Notes under the pieces: generated by a model | Told to the model about the DNA's origin: nothing | The model's database searches: none | What the model saw: only the letters and a program-made list of their open reading frames with translations | Source: Clostridiales bacterium | Lineage (GTDB): Bacteria > Bacillota > Clostridia > Christensenellales > DTU072 | DNA length: 64,000 bases | Assembly: GCA_012800525.1 (NCBI GenBank) | Contig: JAAZJD010000037.1 | Span: forward strand, 1-64,000 | Reading direction: 5' to 3' | Shown: one piece after another, positions 51,439-63,600 of the stretch | Layout: each line of letters opens with the position of its first letter | Numbering within the stretch: position 1 is the first letter of the stretch | Made by a program: the position numbers and the translations under genes

Positions 51439-52689
51439 TCAACCTAGCTTTTCGCCTCTTGCTGGCAATGAGTGCCTTTTTCTAAATATCTCTTCTACTA
51501 TTTGATTATATTTTGCAGAATACTTCTTTTCAATAAACATAAAACGATTTATTTCATTTTCTAAGGTAAGGTCAACGCCTTCTTTCTTTTTTTGAATAAT
51601 TGCAACTTGATTTTCTAAAGGGCATACTAAAGAAATGTCTTTCCCTTCCATATCTTTTCCGTTAAACTCAATATTATCATATGTAATACTCAATTTACCT
51701 TCACCAGATTTAGCATATTTGTTTATTTCATTATCCATCTTAAACCATTCAACTTCTTTCGTTATTTGGAAATCTTTATCATCTAAAGCCTTTCTTATGC
51801 ATTCTCTTTGCCAGTCATACCATATGTCTATTCTACCAAAAGTAACGCTTTCGCCTTCTGGTACAAGTTGACCATATTCCGTATATTCGACCTTATTTCC
51901 GCACTTGTTACAAAAAATATGTCTATCATCTGTTTGATTCTCATATTCCGCCATACATTTAGGACATTTATACAAAATATAATCTAATCCTTTCGCTGGA
52001 GATTTTGACTTGTATTTTAATTTGTTTTCTTGTTGATATTTATTTTCATTAAAAGAAAAACAATCTTGTATGATGCTATTAATGTCTTCTACATTTTTTT
52101 CTTTAAGCTCATCGGCTGTAAAAAGCACTTTAATTGTGTGTGTCATCTTGCCTTTTCTAAAACCTGATGACCATTTTGGATTATTACAATACCCACCATA
52201 GTTATGTGCAAAAACAACATTGGCTCCTATCATTTTCAAAAATTTTGCAATGCTAGGTGAAATGTAATGTAGATTTTGTCCATCTAACGAAATTTTGCCT
52301 TCTGGAAATAGTGCGATTGATCTGCCTTCTTTTATAGCTTTTGTTATCACTCTAACGCTAGATAAATCTAAACCAAACTGACTCATAGGTATAAAGCCTA
52401 ATTTTTTTGCAATCGGCTTAAATACTGACCAAGACATAACATCTCTTCCAACAACGATATTTAATTTCCTATATTTATTCATAGATTTCATCATTGTTAC
52501 AACATCTAAAACAGCTAAATGCGTACCCAAACAAACGATAGGACCTTTTAATTCCTTAATCTTAGGGTCCCTCTTCATTTCAAATTTAACTAATATTTTA
52601 GATAAAATGTTTATTATAAAAACTAAAAAATTGTATATAAACTTGGATGGCTTTCTTGGTACACTATTATCTTTCACTTTCTTTGACAT
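51439..52689 (-). CDS. PlsC-like acyltransferase fused to zinc ribbon
   Basis: PIVCLGTHLAVLDVVT with IALFPEGKIS (acyltransferase motifs); CPKCMAEYENQTDDRHIFCNKC (CxxC..CxxC). Confidence 0.82.
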   Translation of the reverse strand: MSKKVKDNSVPRKPSKFIYNFLVFIINILSKILVKFEMKRDPKIKELKGPIVCLGTHLAVLDVVTMMKSMNKYRKLNIVVGRDVMSWSVFKPIAKKLGFIPMSQFGLDLSSVRVITKAIKEGRSIALFPEGKISLDGQNLHYISPSIAKFLKMIGANVVFAHNYGGYCNNPKWSSGFRKGKMTHTIKVLFTADELKEKNVEDINSIIQDCFSFNENKYQQENKLKYKSKSPAKGLDYILYKCPKCMAEYENQTDDRHIFCNKCGNKVEYTEYGQLVPEGESVTFGRIDIWYDWQRECIRKALDDKDFQITKEVEWFKMDNEINKYAKSGEGKLSITYDNIEFNGKDMEGKDISLVCPLENQVAIIQKKKEGVDLTLENEINRFMFIEKKYSAKYNQIVEEIFRKRHSLPARGEKLG

Positions 52690-52734
52690 AATATCCTCAA
52701 ATCCTATTTTTTAATACAAAAATTGCAACAGGCT

Positions 52735-53856
52735 TTATTTGTTTTTTAAATTTTCAGGATTTAAACCTTTTAAACTATCTAAAACAAAAACTCCATCTTG
52801 GCGAATCAAAACATCATCAAAATATATGCTTCCACCACCATACTCCTTAGTTTGAATTAAAACCAAATCCCAGTGTATTGCACTATCATTTCCATTAAAA
52901 GCTTCGTCATAACATGAACCTGGAGTAAAATGTATTGAGCCTGTTATTTTCTCATCAAACAATATATCGGTAATGGCATCATTAATATATGGATTAACTC
53001 CAAATGCAAATTCACCAATATATCTAGCTCCTTCATCTGTATCTAATATTTTGTTTATTGCAACTGTGTCATTGGCACTTGCCTCAATTATTTTTCCATC
53101 TTTAAATTTTAAAACAACATCTTTAAATTCAATACCATTGTATACACTTGGTGTGTTAAAAGAAATCATTCCATTAACACTATTTTTGACTGGCGCAGTA
53201 TATACTTCACCATCAGGAATATTTCTAAGCCCAGCACATTTTTCACATCCGATATTTTTTATACTAAACTCTAAATCAGTTCCTGGTCCTATAATTTTTA
53301 CTTTATCAGTTTTGTTTATTAGCTCTACTAATGGATCCATTGCTTTACTCATTTTTTTGTAGTCTAAAGTACATACATTAAAATAATGATCTTCAAAAGC
53401 CTTTGTAGACATTTTAGCAAAAGCTGCAAAACCTTCAGTTGGATATCTCAAAACGACCCATTTGGTATTCTTAACTCTAATTTCATGATGAATTGGCAGC
53501 GAATATAATTTATTATAAATACTCATTTTTTCTGCTGGGACATCAGATAATTCAAATGCATTATTACCGCCTCTAATTCCTATATATGCATGCATGCTAG
53601 ACATTTTTACCTTATCAAATTCAGCCATTTTTCTAGCCAATTCTTCAGTCATTCCATATCTAATGCTTCTTGATATTTTCATATCTGAAATTTCAACAAA
53701 CGGAAATCCGCCGACTTTATAGACCTCCTCTACAATACAAGAAACAAGTTCACTATCCACACCATTTGCTTGTATTAATATATTTTCATCTTTCTTTAGC
53801 GAACATGAATAGTTAACTAATAAATGCGCTAATTTCTCCATTCTCTTATCTCTCAT
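52735..53856 (-). CDS. M29 family aminopeptidase
   Basis: GPGTDLEFSIKN; ARYIGEFAFGVNP; HFTPGSCYDEAFNGNDSAIHWDLV. Confidence 0.92.
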   Translation of the reverse strand: MRDKRMEKLAHLLVNYSCSLKKDENILIQANGVDSELVSCIVEEVYKVGGFPFVEISDMKISRSIRYGMTEELARKMAEFDKVKMSSMHAYIGIRGGNNAFELSDVPAEKMSIYNKLYSLPIHHEIRVKNTKWVVLRYPTEGFAAFAKMSTKAFEDHYFNVCTLDYKKMSKAMDPLVELINKTDKVKIIGPGTDLEFSIKNIGCEKCAGLRNIPDGEVYTAPVKNSVNGMISFNTPSVYNGIEFKDVVLKFKDGKIIEASANDTVAINKILDTDEGARYIGEFAFGVNPYINDAITDILFDEKITGSIHFTPGSCYDEAFNGNDSAIHWDLVLIQTKEYGGGSIYFDDVLIRQDGVFVLDSLKGLNPENLKNK

Positions 53857-53877
53857 TTTTGCCTCTCTTTCTAAGTC

Positions 53878-54495
53878 TTATGAATCTACATCTTCTGTTT
53901 CTTTACTACTATCTTCATTAGAGTTTTCCAACTCACGTCGCATTTCTTTTAATATTTTTAATTGCTGCTTTTTTTCTTTTTCATACTTTTTCCTAGCTTT
54001 TTCCTTTTCTTCTTCAGTAATAGGAGGATATTCTAGATTATATTTTTTAGGAGCTATTAGTAAATTATAATAATCAGCTGCATCATTAATTGCTTCTGGT
54101 AAATCCATATCATAGCAGTTACCACATTCAATGGTAGTACATCCTGGAATATCCCCATTAAAATCAGAAGCATAATCAAAAGCTCTTTCAAGTAATGGAA
54201 TGATATCCATGGGAGCATAATCGCCACGAATTAATAAATAAAACCCAGTCCTACATCCCATTGGTCCAAAATAAATTATCCTATGGCTCCACATTTTATC
54301 ATTTCTTAGATATGTTGCAATAATATGCTCAAGAACATGCATTGAGCCTGTCGTCATTGGTGCATCTTTATACGGACGTTTCATTCGCAAATCAAAGGTG
54401 GTTATAACTTCACCCCCAACAACATCTTTTCTCGATACATACACGCCTTTTTTTAGTTTAAGATGATTAATTTCAAAACTTGGTATTGTCTTCAT
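53878..54495 (-). CDS. luxS: S-ribosylhomocysteine lyase with charged C-terminal extension
   Basis: TFDLRMKRPY; GSMHVLEHIIATYLRN (HxxEH); GPMGCRTGFYLL. Confidence 0.94.
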   Translation of the reverse strand: MKTIPSFEINHLKLKKGVYVSRKDVVGGEVITTFDLRMKRPYKDAPMTTGSMHVLEHIIATYLRNDKMWSHRIIYFGPMGCRTGFYLLIRGDYAPMDIIPLLERAFDYASDFNGDIPGCTTIECGNCYDMDLPEAINDAADYYNLLIAPKKYNLEYPPITEEEKEKARKKYEKEKKQQLKILKEMRRELENSNEDSSKETEDVDS

Positions 54496-54595
54496 AAATT
54501 CATTCCTTTATATGTTAAATATGCTTTAATTATACTGGAAAAAGCTCACTATATACAACCAATTATACATTTTGTCTACATATTACACATCACTA

Positions 54596-54626
54596 ATAAA
54601 AAAGGCTGCATTTATCTTGCAGCCTT
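54596..54626 (-). terminator. Intrinsic terminator downstream of the lipoprotein gene
   Basis: AAGGCTGCA-agataaa-TGCAGCCTTTTTT on the minus strand. Confidence 0.85.
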
Positions 54627-54652
54627 AATTTACCATCAAATATTAAATTTAA

Positions 54653-57511
54653 TTACGCAGCAAGCGTGACATCTAATACATACTTAGGATATAGTTTCAT
54701 ATTAAATCCAAACTTTTCATCTGGCTTAACCTCGAATTGACAATCTTCATCAATACACCATGCTACAAATGTAATTGAATATTGCTTTCCTTCCTTTACC
54801 CATGTATGTCTCATTGGCGTTCCAGCACCATCAGTTTCACGGTCAGCTGTATTATATTTAGGTTGCTCTTTCCATTTAACATTACCTGATAAGTTCCAAG
54901 AATTAGTATTTGAATTCCATAAACTAGAGTTATATCCAACGCCATCATCATCAAAAAGTTCTGATGCAATGTCTTCATCTCTAATTACCGTTATGTCTTC
55001 GATGTTTGAACGTTTATATGTAAAGGTTGTTTTTTTCTTATCTTTCAAAGTTTGTGTTATCTCATATGTCATTTTGCCACTTGTTATCTCTTGTGCAGTT
55101 TCTGCCATATAAGTTTCAAAATATGAATGAACAGTGGTCTCTGCACCTTCTATTCTCTGCAAGTCAAGCAATATTTCTCCACTACCATGGCGGAATATAT
55201 AGTCGTGATTAAACATCATTCTAGAAATTTGCCATGTTTCAGAATATTTTTTTTCAACATATTCTCCATTATCATCATAACCTTCACCAAGAGGACCCCA
55301 AGTCTGATTTTCTGGCCAAGATTTTTTAATTAATCTATCCCTAAAATATTCTTCCACATTACCATGTGTTGTGCTTTTATTTTTTACATATGTTTTGTAT
55401 TCTTCTTTCTTGTTTACTTGAAGAATTTCACCTTTGATTGTTTCAAACTTGACATCTTCAGATTGCTTTGGAAATGGAGGTTTACTGTTTGTATCATTAT
55501 TTACTTGAGCTAAAAATGCAACTTCTCTACCAAGTTCATTTTTAATTTTTGCAAGTTCTCTTTCACGCATAGCACCTTCGCCATAGCCTACCTCATCCAT
55601 TCTGGCAGCTTGCCTAAAGTACTCTTCTTGTTTGGAAACAATAGATTTTTGATATGATTGACCTGCTCTGATCCAGTCTGAATAATATGAATATTGTTGG
55701 AAAGCTAAGAACTTTTTAAATGTAGTATAATTATTTTTTGACAAATCAGGTATATTCAATAAAAACGATTGAATACCCAGTTGCTCACAATGAAGTAGAA
55801 CTTTTTTTAGTCTAGTTGCTTCATTGTTATCTCCATCAGTTGCTTTCGCTTGCTCATATTCTGTATTTGCCTGATTATAAGTTAATAATCTATCATTATT
55901 ACTCATATAAAGATTGTTCCCATCACCAAGCAACAAAGTGTGTGTTGTTCCTGCATGATTATTTAGTCCAATTTGTAGTTGTTTAATATATGATTTAGCT
56001 GCGGATCCTGAACCATTTGTAGTAATTCCACCAGCATACGAACCATAAAAATCCGCTTCTTCAGCACCTTCTGGAAGTTTATATGCATATACAGCAAGAT
56101 CTAAAGCCTCTTGTAATTGCTGGAAAGAAAGTTGAGCTTCATAATACTTATTATAAAATGTATCTTTATACCTATAAGCTTCTTTGTAGTGTCTTGAGTC
56201 TAAATCTCTATACCTTTTTGCTTCATTTGCAGTAAGCCAATCTTTTCTACTTAAAGTAAGATATTCTTTATATTCGTTTAAATCTGTCCATACACTATAA
56301 TCTTTCTTTTGATATTGATAATTGTAACCTTGTAATGTCATCATTCTCTTAAACTCAGTTGGTCTATACGAATCACTTAATTTCACTTCAATATCGTAGG
56401 AAACCAAATATACTGCTTGCTCAAAATCAAGCATTGCATTTTTCATAAAATGAACAAAAGGCTTCTTATAATAGTCGGATGTTACTTTGCTAGCAATTGA
56501 ACTTAGTTCTCCAAGATTGTTATAAACTGGCAAGTCTGCAATTTCTTCATTTGCTAAGTTTTGATAAAAAGTTTTCCAACTATCATCAGTTTGTTGATAA
56601 GTTCTACCTGCAGCTTCTTCTGCATCTTTATGAGCGTTTTCTAATTCTCTTGCATATAATGGCAATATCACTTGTTCTAGTACTTCATATTGGTAAGCTG
56701 TCATATGAATACTAAATCTTGCAAACATATCAGCTTTATCACCAAATATCCTATATAATTCACCATTGACTTTTCTTCTTTTTAATGATTGCAAATCTTT
56801 CCAGTCATTTTCTGTTTTGCCATCTAATTTGCCATCTGTTGATCTTGAAGACCAGTTACCTAATATTTCATCTAATTCATCTATATCGTTAAAATCTAAT
56901 ATCGCACTTCCTTGCCCTTCTATATAGTTGTAAGTGGCATATTTATCCTTATCAGCATTTTTCCATGTATCATCACTTCTTACAATATATGCTACAAGTT
57001 TTTCCATTTCAGGTTGAGACACGCCAGCTTCAGAAAGTCTAGTCATGACTTTTTCCATATCCGCATAACAAAATACTTTTGTAACTGTGGTATCATAGTT
57101 GTCTCTTTCCCATTCCTCTCCATTTAAGTATGGTAGAGCAAAACGATGATATTGCTCATTATTCCATGAAGTTGCATCCCATGTATCAATCACTTCTTGG
57201 GTATATCCAGGCTGACCAGATTCAAGCATTCTCTCATATGCAGCTTTTCTCTCTTCATTTTGTTTGCCAACCAAGTCTGCCTTCTTGTTGCTACGAACTG
57301 TTGCATCATATTTTGAAGCAGCAACAGTATAGAACTGAGCATTGTCACCATAGTTTTTTAAATCTTCTAATGGTTTAATATTTAGCCTATTTATGGGTGT
57401 GGGGTCTACTACTTGTGGTTTACATGCAACAGCAGTTAAAACTACAAATACTAATAACAAAGACACCGCAAAAACCATTAGTATTAATTTTGATTTTTTA
57501 GTTTCTTTCAT
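54653..57511 (-). CDS. Large lipoprotein of unknown function (952 aa)
   Basis: Signal peptide with lipobox VVLTAVAC; C-terminus FVAWCIDEDCQFEVKPDEKFGFNMKLYPKYV resembles a Flg_new-type (Listeria-Bacteroides) repeat. Confidence 0.82.
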   Translation of the reverse strand: MKETKKSKLILMVFAVSLLLVFVVLTAVACKPQVVDPTPINRLNIKPLEDLKNYGDNAQFYTVAASKYDATVRSNKKADLVGKQNEERKAAYERMLESGQPGYTQEVIDTWDATSWNNEQYHRFALPYLNGEEWERDNYDTTVTKVFCYADMEKVMTRLSEAGVSQPEMEKLVAYIVRSDDTWKNADKDKYATYNYIEGQGSAILDFNDIDELDEILGNWSSRSTDGKLDGKTENDWKDLQSLKRRKVNGELYRIFGDKADMFARFSIHMTAYQYEVLEQVILPLYARELENAHKDAEEAAGRTYQQTDDSWKTFYQNLANEEIADLPVYNNLGELSSIASKVTSDYYKKPFVHFMKNAMLDFEQAVYLVSYDIEVKLSDSYRPTEFKRMMTLQGYNYQYQKKDYSVWTDLNEYKEYLTLSRKDWLTANEAKRYRDLDSRHYKEAYRYKDTFYNKYYEAQLSFQQLQEALDLAVYAYKLPEGAEEADFYGSYAGGITTNGSGSAAKSYIKQLQIGLNNHAGTTHTLLLGDGNNLYMSNNDRLLTYNQANTEYEQAKATDGDNNEATRLKKVLLHCEQLGIQSFLLNIPDLSKNNYTTFKKFLAFQQYSYYSDWIRAGQSYQKSIVSKQEEYFRQAARMDEVGYGEGAMRERELAKIKNELGREVAFLAQVNNDTNSKPPFPKQSEDVKFETIKGEILQVNKKEEYKTYVKNKSTTHGNVEEYFRDRLIKKSWPENQTWGPLGEGYDDNGEYVEKKYSETWQISRMMFNHDYIFRHGSGEILLDLQRIEGAETTVHSYFETYMAETAQEITSGKMTYEITQTLKDKKKTTFTYKRSNIEDITVIRDEDIASELFDDDGVGYNSSLWNSNTNSWNLSGNVKWKEQPKYNTADRETDGAGTPMRHTWVKEGKQYSITFVAWCIDEDCQFEVKPDEKFGFNMKLYPKYVLDVTLAA

Positions 57512-57648
57512 AAAGCACTCCTCTCAATTTATTTGATATTCCTCATTAACATTTTAACACATATCAATTTGTGTTTGTATCCATTATGTAATTTTCTATA
57601 AATACCACACTGTAGTGATGCTTTCAAAGCACCATTATATATATGGGC

Positions 57649-60600
57649 TTATGCTGATATAAATTTACCTGCATATAAACTAAATCTTGCCTTAAAGTAT
57701 TCTAGTCTATTGCTTGGCACAGTAATTTTATCTATATGATCTATCGCTCCAGCATCAAGTTCTAATTGATTTTCGATATTAGTACTCATATTTGCTCCAA
57801 ATGTTAAAGTTTCAAACTCATCTAAAGAACAAGCCTTAATTCTATAGATATTTGCATCATTAAGGGTATATGTATTAGATGTGGCACCTTTAACAAACAA
57901 TAACATATGCTCATAAACATAAGGAGCATCAGGCAAATTCGAATACCAAACTGTGTTTTCTACAGCACTTTTGATAATACAATTGATTTGCAAACTCCAT
58001 TTAATGTCTGTTAGGTTTGGACAATAATCAAAGACACTTGTAGTTATGTTTAGCATGCTGGAATTTCTCATATCTACGGTAGTTAATGCGCGATTGTCTT
58101 TAAACACGTATGGATAAATGCTGTTAGTTAATGTTGTCAACAACAAGGTTTTTTCATATTCTTCTGGGCAATATGCTATGAGTTGCCCCTTTTCAGATAC
58201 CACTAGTTTTCCTTTTAAGGTTTGCCAACGTGTGTATCTAAATGCATTATTCTCAATAATCTCATTTGCTCTAGTTTCAACATTTCTAGTTCTTAAGTTA
58301 AAAGCATTCCAAAATGCATTTTCGCCGATTGTTAGTGTATAAGTTTCACTAGCACCTAATTGAGGCAAAACATCTAATCTAGCTATGGAATAATTGTTTT
58401 TAGCAAGACCACCAACTATTCTAGTAATATTTTTGTTAATTGTTAAAATAGCTGGATTGTAAGTCAATAATAATAACACGCCATCAACAACAATGTGAGG
58501 ACTTGAGGCAGCTACAAGATTTTTTAAATATTTAGTATTATCAAAACTTCCACTACCTAAGTATGAAATCTTAGAAGCAATTTGTGAAAAATCAACAGTT
58601 TCTAATTCTTCGCAATTCCTAAATGCTTTATCTTCGATATATAGCATTGGAGAAGTTGATTCTCTTGTAGCAAAAATTAAAGTCTTGATATTCTTATTCC
58701 CAGAAAACGCAAAACTACTGATTCTTGTAACACTTTCATCAATCGTTATGCTAGTATCATTAGATTTACAGCCTATGATAATATTTCCAACCTTAACAAT
58801 ACCTGTTGCTTCATTATATAGTTTGCTTCCTACAAAAGCATCTTTGCCTATAGAAATTATATGATGAGCATTGATAACATTAGTTAAAGATGTGCAATTT
58901 GCAAAAGCTCTATTTCCTATAACAACTGGACCATTTATGGTAACCTTAGTAATTGCAGAATTTTCAAAGAAAGAATCAGGAATATATTTTACACTACTTG
59001 GCAAAATCAAATCCGTAATGGCTGGATTGTATTTTACTAATGAGCCTAAGATGTCATCGCTTGATAAATTATTGTAAAAAGCTGTTCCAGAAAACGCATT
59101 CTTGCCTATTGTTTCAACATAACTTTCATTTAAACTTATCGCAGTTAAATTTGAAGAATTTGCAAATAGACTATCTGGTATATGCTTTACTAATGATTGA
59201 TTAAAATTCACACTTGTAAGTTGTGTCGCTTGCGCAAAAGCATGCTCACCAATATATTTAATATTTTTTGGTATTGTAACGCTTGTTGCTGCTCCTTTAT
59301 AGCGCAATAAATAAGAATTTCCAATTACAACAAAACCCTGCGAATTTGCCTGTGCTGTGCTAAAATATGGGATACTACTATTAAATAAATTTTTACCAAA
59401 TACTAAGCCTGTTTTAGTAATATTTATTCGAGAAATATTATTGCAATTTGCAAACAATCCATCTGGTAAAAATATAAGTCTACTGCTTTGCCCTATGGTT
59501 ATTCCTGTAATTTGTGCAGAATCATTGAAAGCATATTTACCAATCTCTGTGACTTGATAATCAAGCTCATAATCTCCTGTTCTTGTTGTTGCTATAAGTT
59601 TTTTGTACAATCTCTCTGAGTCTTGTGCATTTTCAATATAATATATTGATCTATTTCTACCATAGTAAATCGTATTTAAAAATGCTGTTGGAGCTATTCT
59701 CTCAATATTTTTGTTCAATACTACTGTCTCAAGAGAAGAACAATTTGCAAAAATGAAAGGTTCAATGTAATCGATAATATTGTCACTTGCAAAAGTTACG
59801 CTAACAATATCACTATTACCACTAAATACATACGAATTAATCTTTTTAACGCTACTATCAATTATTACATTATTACCACCTTTATATGCTATGAGCTGGC
59901 CATTTATAACAATCAAATCTTCTGCTTGACCATTAAGCCATGCCGTTTTATCAAAAGCTTTTTCTCCTATATATTCTAGGGTTTGTGGTAATACAATGTT
60001 ATTTAAGTTTGTGCAATATTCAAAAGCATATGCAGGTATTTCCTCAATCAATGACTCGGATAAATTGATGCTCTCTAAGAATGTATTACCTCTAAATACG
60101 TCTGGCATCATTGCCTTAACTGTTGCGCCTAAAACTACACTAGCCCCACCGGAATAAGCAATTAAAATTCCTGAATCACCAAATAAAGCAATACCTTGAC
60201 CTTCTTCTGCAGCATTAATTTCTCTTTCAACCAAATATTGTGTTCCAGTAAAGGCATTGTTACCAATCCTTTCAATTGTTCCTGAATTATTTTCTGAAAT
60301 ATCTTTAACTTTTCTCCATCCGTTAACAAAGTTAGGTGCAATTCCTAAAGTGCCACTTTTAAAAGCAATCTCTTCAATGTTGTCTAGAGGCTCACTTGTT
60401 CCTATTAATTCTTCAAGGGAATAAATGCCAAATGATGTGAATTTTTTAACTGTCGGATTAGATAATACAGATTTAAGCTCTCTAGCAGGAATTACTAAAG
60501 ACTTATTCTCTAAAATGATTTCGCTATAACCCCTTATTGCATTTTCCGTAATGGATATGACATTTTCACCTATAGTGAAATATGTTCCTTGTGCTTCAGC

Positions 60601-63600
60601 TTGATTATAAAGTATTTTTTTGCCATTTCTAACTAAAAAATCAGGCTTATTTAACGGTGAAGTCGCAGGAAAAGCATCTTTCCCTATACCTCTCAATGCA
60701 GTTGTATTTTCATTATATTCAAAATACGATAAGTTTGTACCCTTAAAAGCCTCTGCTCCTACATATTCAAGAATGGATCCATTTGGAATTGTAATCTTAA
60801 CAAGTTGGGAAATATTTTCAAAAGCTTTATCAGCAATAATTCTTACACTTGAGTTTAAAGTAATAGTTTCTTCAGTTCCCGAATATTTTAATAAAGTTAA
60901 CCTTTGATATTCGTCTACAGCATACATAAAGTCATTTTGTACAAATACTGGAGTTCCCTCAAATGCATTGGCACTAATCTTACTCAAACTTATTGGAGCA
61001 TTAAGAGTATTTAAATTTGAGCAATAAGCAAAAGCAAAGTCTAAAATTGTGGTAGCTTGACTTGTGAGGCTAAAGTTAATTGTATTAACAGATAGATTTA
61101 ACTTATCCCAATCATTTTTAGTTGTCCAAGAAGTTGAGCTCTCTCTTGCTTTACTGAAAGCTCCTGTATTAACTATTTTAGTTGCTGCAGGTATGTTAAG
61201 TCTTGTGTCATTTAACGAGCCTTTATATTTATATAAAATATGTCCTGCCATAACATAATCTGCAGAATTTTTATACCATGCAGTGTCTTCAAGACTGAGT
61301 ACTCCTAGTTTTTGCACAGTCTTAGATATTTCAAATGATGTGATTCCAGTCCAACCAGAAAGCATTTTATCAACAGTTTCAGTAGCGCCTTCAGATATCT
61401 TTACAGAAGTTATATTGCTTGGTCTTTCACCATCTTTTTCTAAAAACTCGTCTAATTTATAGTTTCCAAAATATACAATTTTATTAATACCTTTACCTTC
61501 AATCAAAGTATTCAAAATCTCATTACTTTGACTTGCATGCCTGTTAGCTAAATCTATGTTTTGCCAATTGTTGTCATTATCCAAATATTTGGTTATGAGA
61601 TTTAATGTGCTAAAGCTATCTATATTTGCAAAAGTATTATCGTTGAGTTTAACGTCAATTCTAAAACCAATTTCATCTACTGTGTTTAGAAAAGCATTAT
61701 TCCCTATCTCTGTTATTGTATAAGTATCAGAGCCATTTGTTAAAACTCTTGGTACAATAATTTTATCTAATTCAATTTCTTCATACAACTCTAAAGAAGT
61801 TAAATCATAAGCTAAATTTGCCACGACACTATTAACTATATACTTTCTAAAATATTCTCTTTGCCATTTCAATACAGAATAATCTGCATCAGTTACGTCT
61901 ATTAAGTATTCTGAAATATATACATTTAGATATGCGATGCCACCTTGCTTCGAAAGCCATTTTTCGCCTTCTTTTATTATTTGTAAAGGTATAAGCTCTG
62001 GGCTCATATTCTGCCAGTGTGTTCCATCCATGTTTGTTAAAATGGTTGAATTCATAGCATATAAACTGTAATTAGAACCAATGTCGGCAAAAACTGTACT
62101 TGTAATGGCTGGAACACCAGTCCCTTCTCCCAATACAAAAATCTTTGTTAATTTACTTGCATATCTAAAAGCTTCATCGCCTATTTGAGATACAGTTATT
62201 GGTATGTATAAGGCCTCAATTTGAGTATTGTTTTTAAATGCACCACTTGAAATTGCACTTATTGAAATAGGTGTATTTCCTACCATCACATTGTTAAAAT
62301 CTAAAACACTTTGAGAGCCTTTATAGTCAATTAAAAATCTATCTAAAACTACTATATAATCGCCTTCATATCTATCAATCCATTCTGTACCCCAAAAAGC
62401 TTTTGCACCAATTTCATTGAAGGTTATTCCTTTAGCAACTTTGTCTTCAACTAACTCTTCTAGAGGAGTCACATATGAAATGCCATCTTTTGTTGATAAA
62501 ATGTTTATATATTTGATGTTTGCAGCATCATATAAAAATTTATCTGCTATTTTTATGCCGCCAGACACAATGTTGATAGTTTTTATGCGAGAATTAAGTG
62601 GATTATTATCCAAAAGTGATTCTATTGCATATATTCCATTTAACGAAAGTGCAGTAATTCCAGGATTAGTGTTAATCATTAGTGCAACCTTGTTGCCAAT
62701 AAGCTTAAGATGTGAAGAGCTTGTTCCACCAGAAATTGATAAGTCAGTCAATGAGTATATGCCATTAAATGAATTTGTAAATGGTAAAATATTTGCTTTC
62801 AAATCTAATGAAGTAATCTTCCTACTTAACACATACCCACCATAATTTGCAAATGGCGATTCTGCACCAATACGATCTGGCACAACACAATTATTGCTTT
62901 CAGCAAGATATTTAATCAAAGTCTTTTTAGATTCACCTGATATATATACATTTGCATAAAGCCAAGAAATTTCATCATCTATGACCGCATAAGCTAAGCC
63001 TTGGGCATTAGCATATGCTTTAAAATTAACCTCTTTGGATATGCTCGATGTAGCCCAATTCGCTTCCTTGCTTTTGTTATAGTAAAGCTGTATAGCAGAT
63101 TTTTGCATTCCAGTGGATGCATCATCTCTTGGTAAGGCATCAGTATAATTACCAAAATAATATCCCAAGTTTTCTATAAGCACTCCGTTGGTTGTTGAAG
63201 CTGCCCAAACAATTATGCTTAACTTTCTTGATTTTTCAAAAACTCCTTCTGAAACAATTAAATTACTTGCCGTATTAGGAAAGACTACCATTTCTAGTGA
63301 TGACATATTTGCAAAAGCTTTACTGCCAATAAAAGTTAAACTTGAGCTATTCAAATTTTCTGGAATGATTGATTCTACATTAGAAACACCCATAAATGCC
63401 TTTTGAGCAATTTGCTTGATGTCAGAAGGAAGTATATATTTTCGCTTAAAACCTAAGGGTTCCCCTTCTTCGGATAAACCTATGTACTTATATAGTATTT
63501 TATCACCGATGACAACAACTTCGCCTTTATAGTCATTTATCCAAGCTGTTCCTTCTAAAATATCTGCTCCAACGTTAAAAGCATGGGGGATAATTCCATC

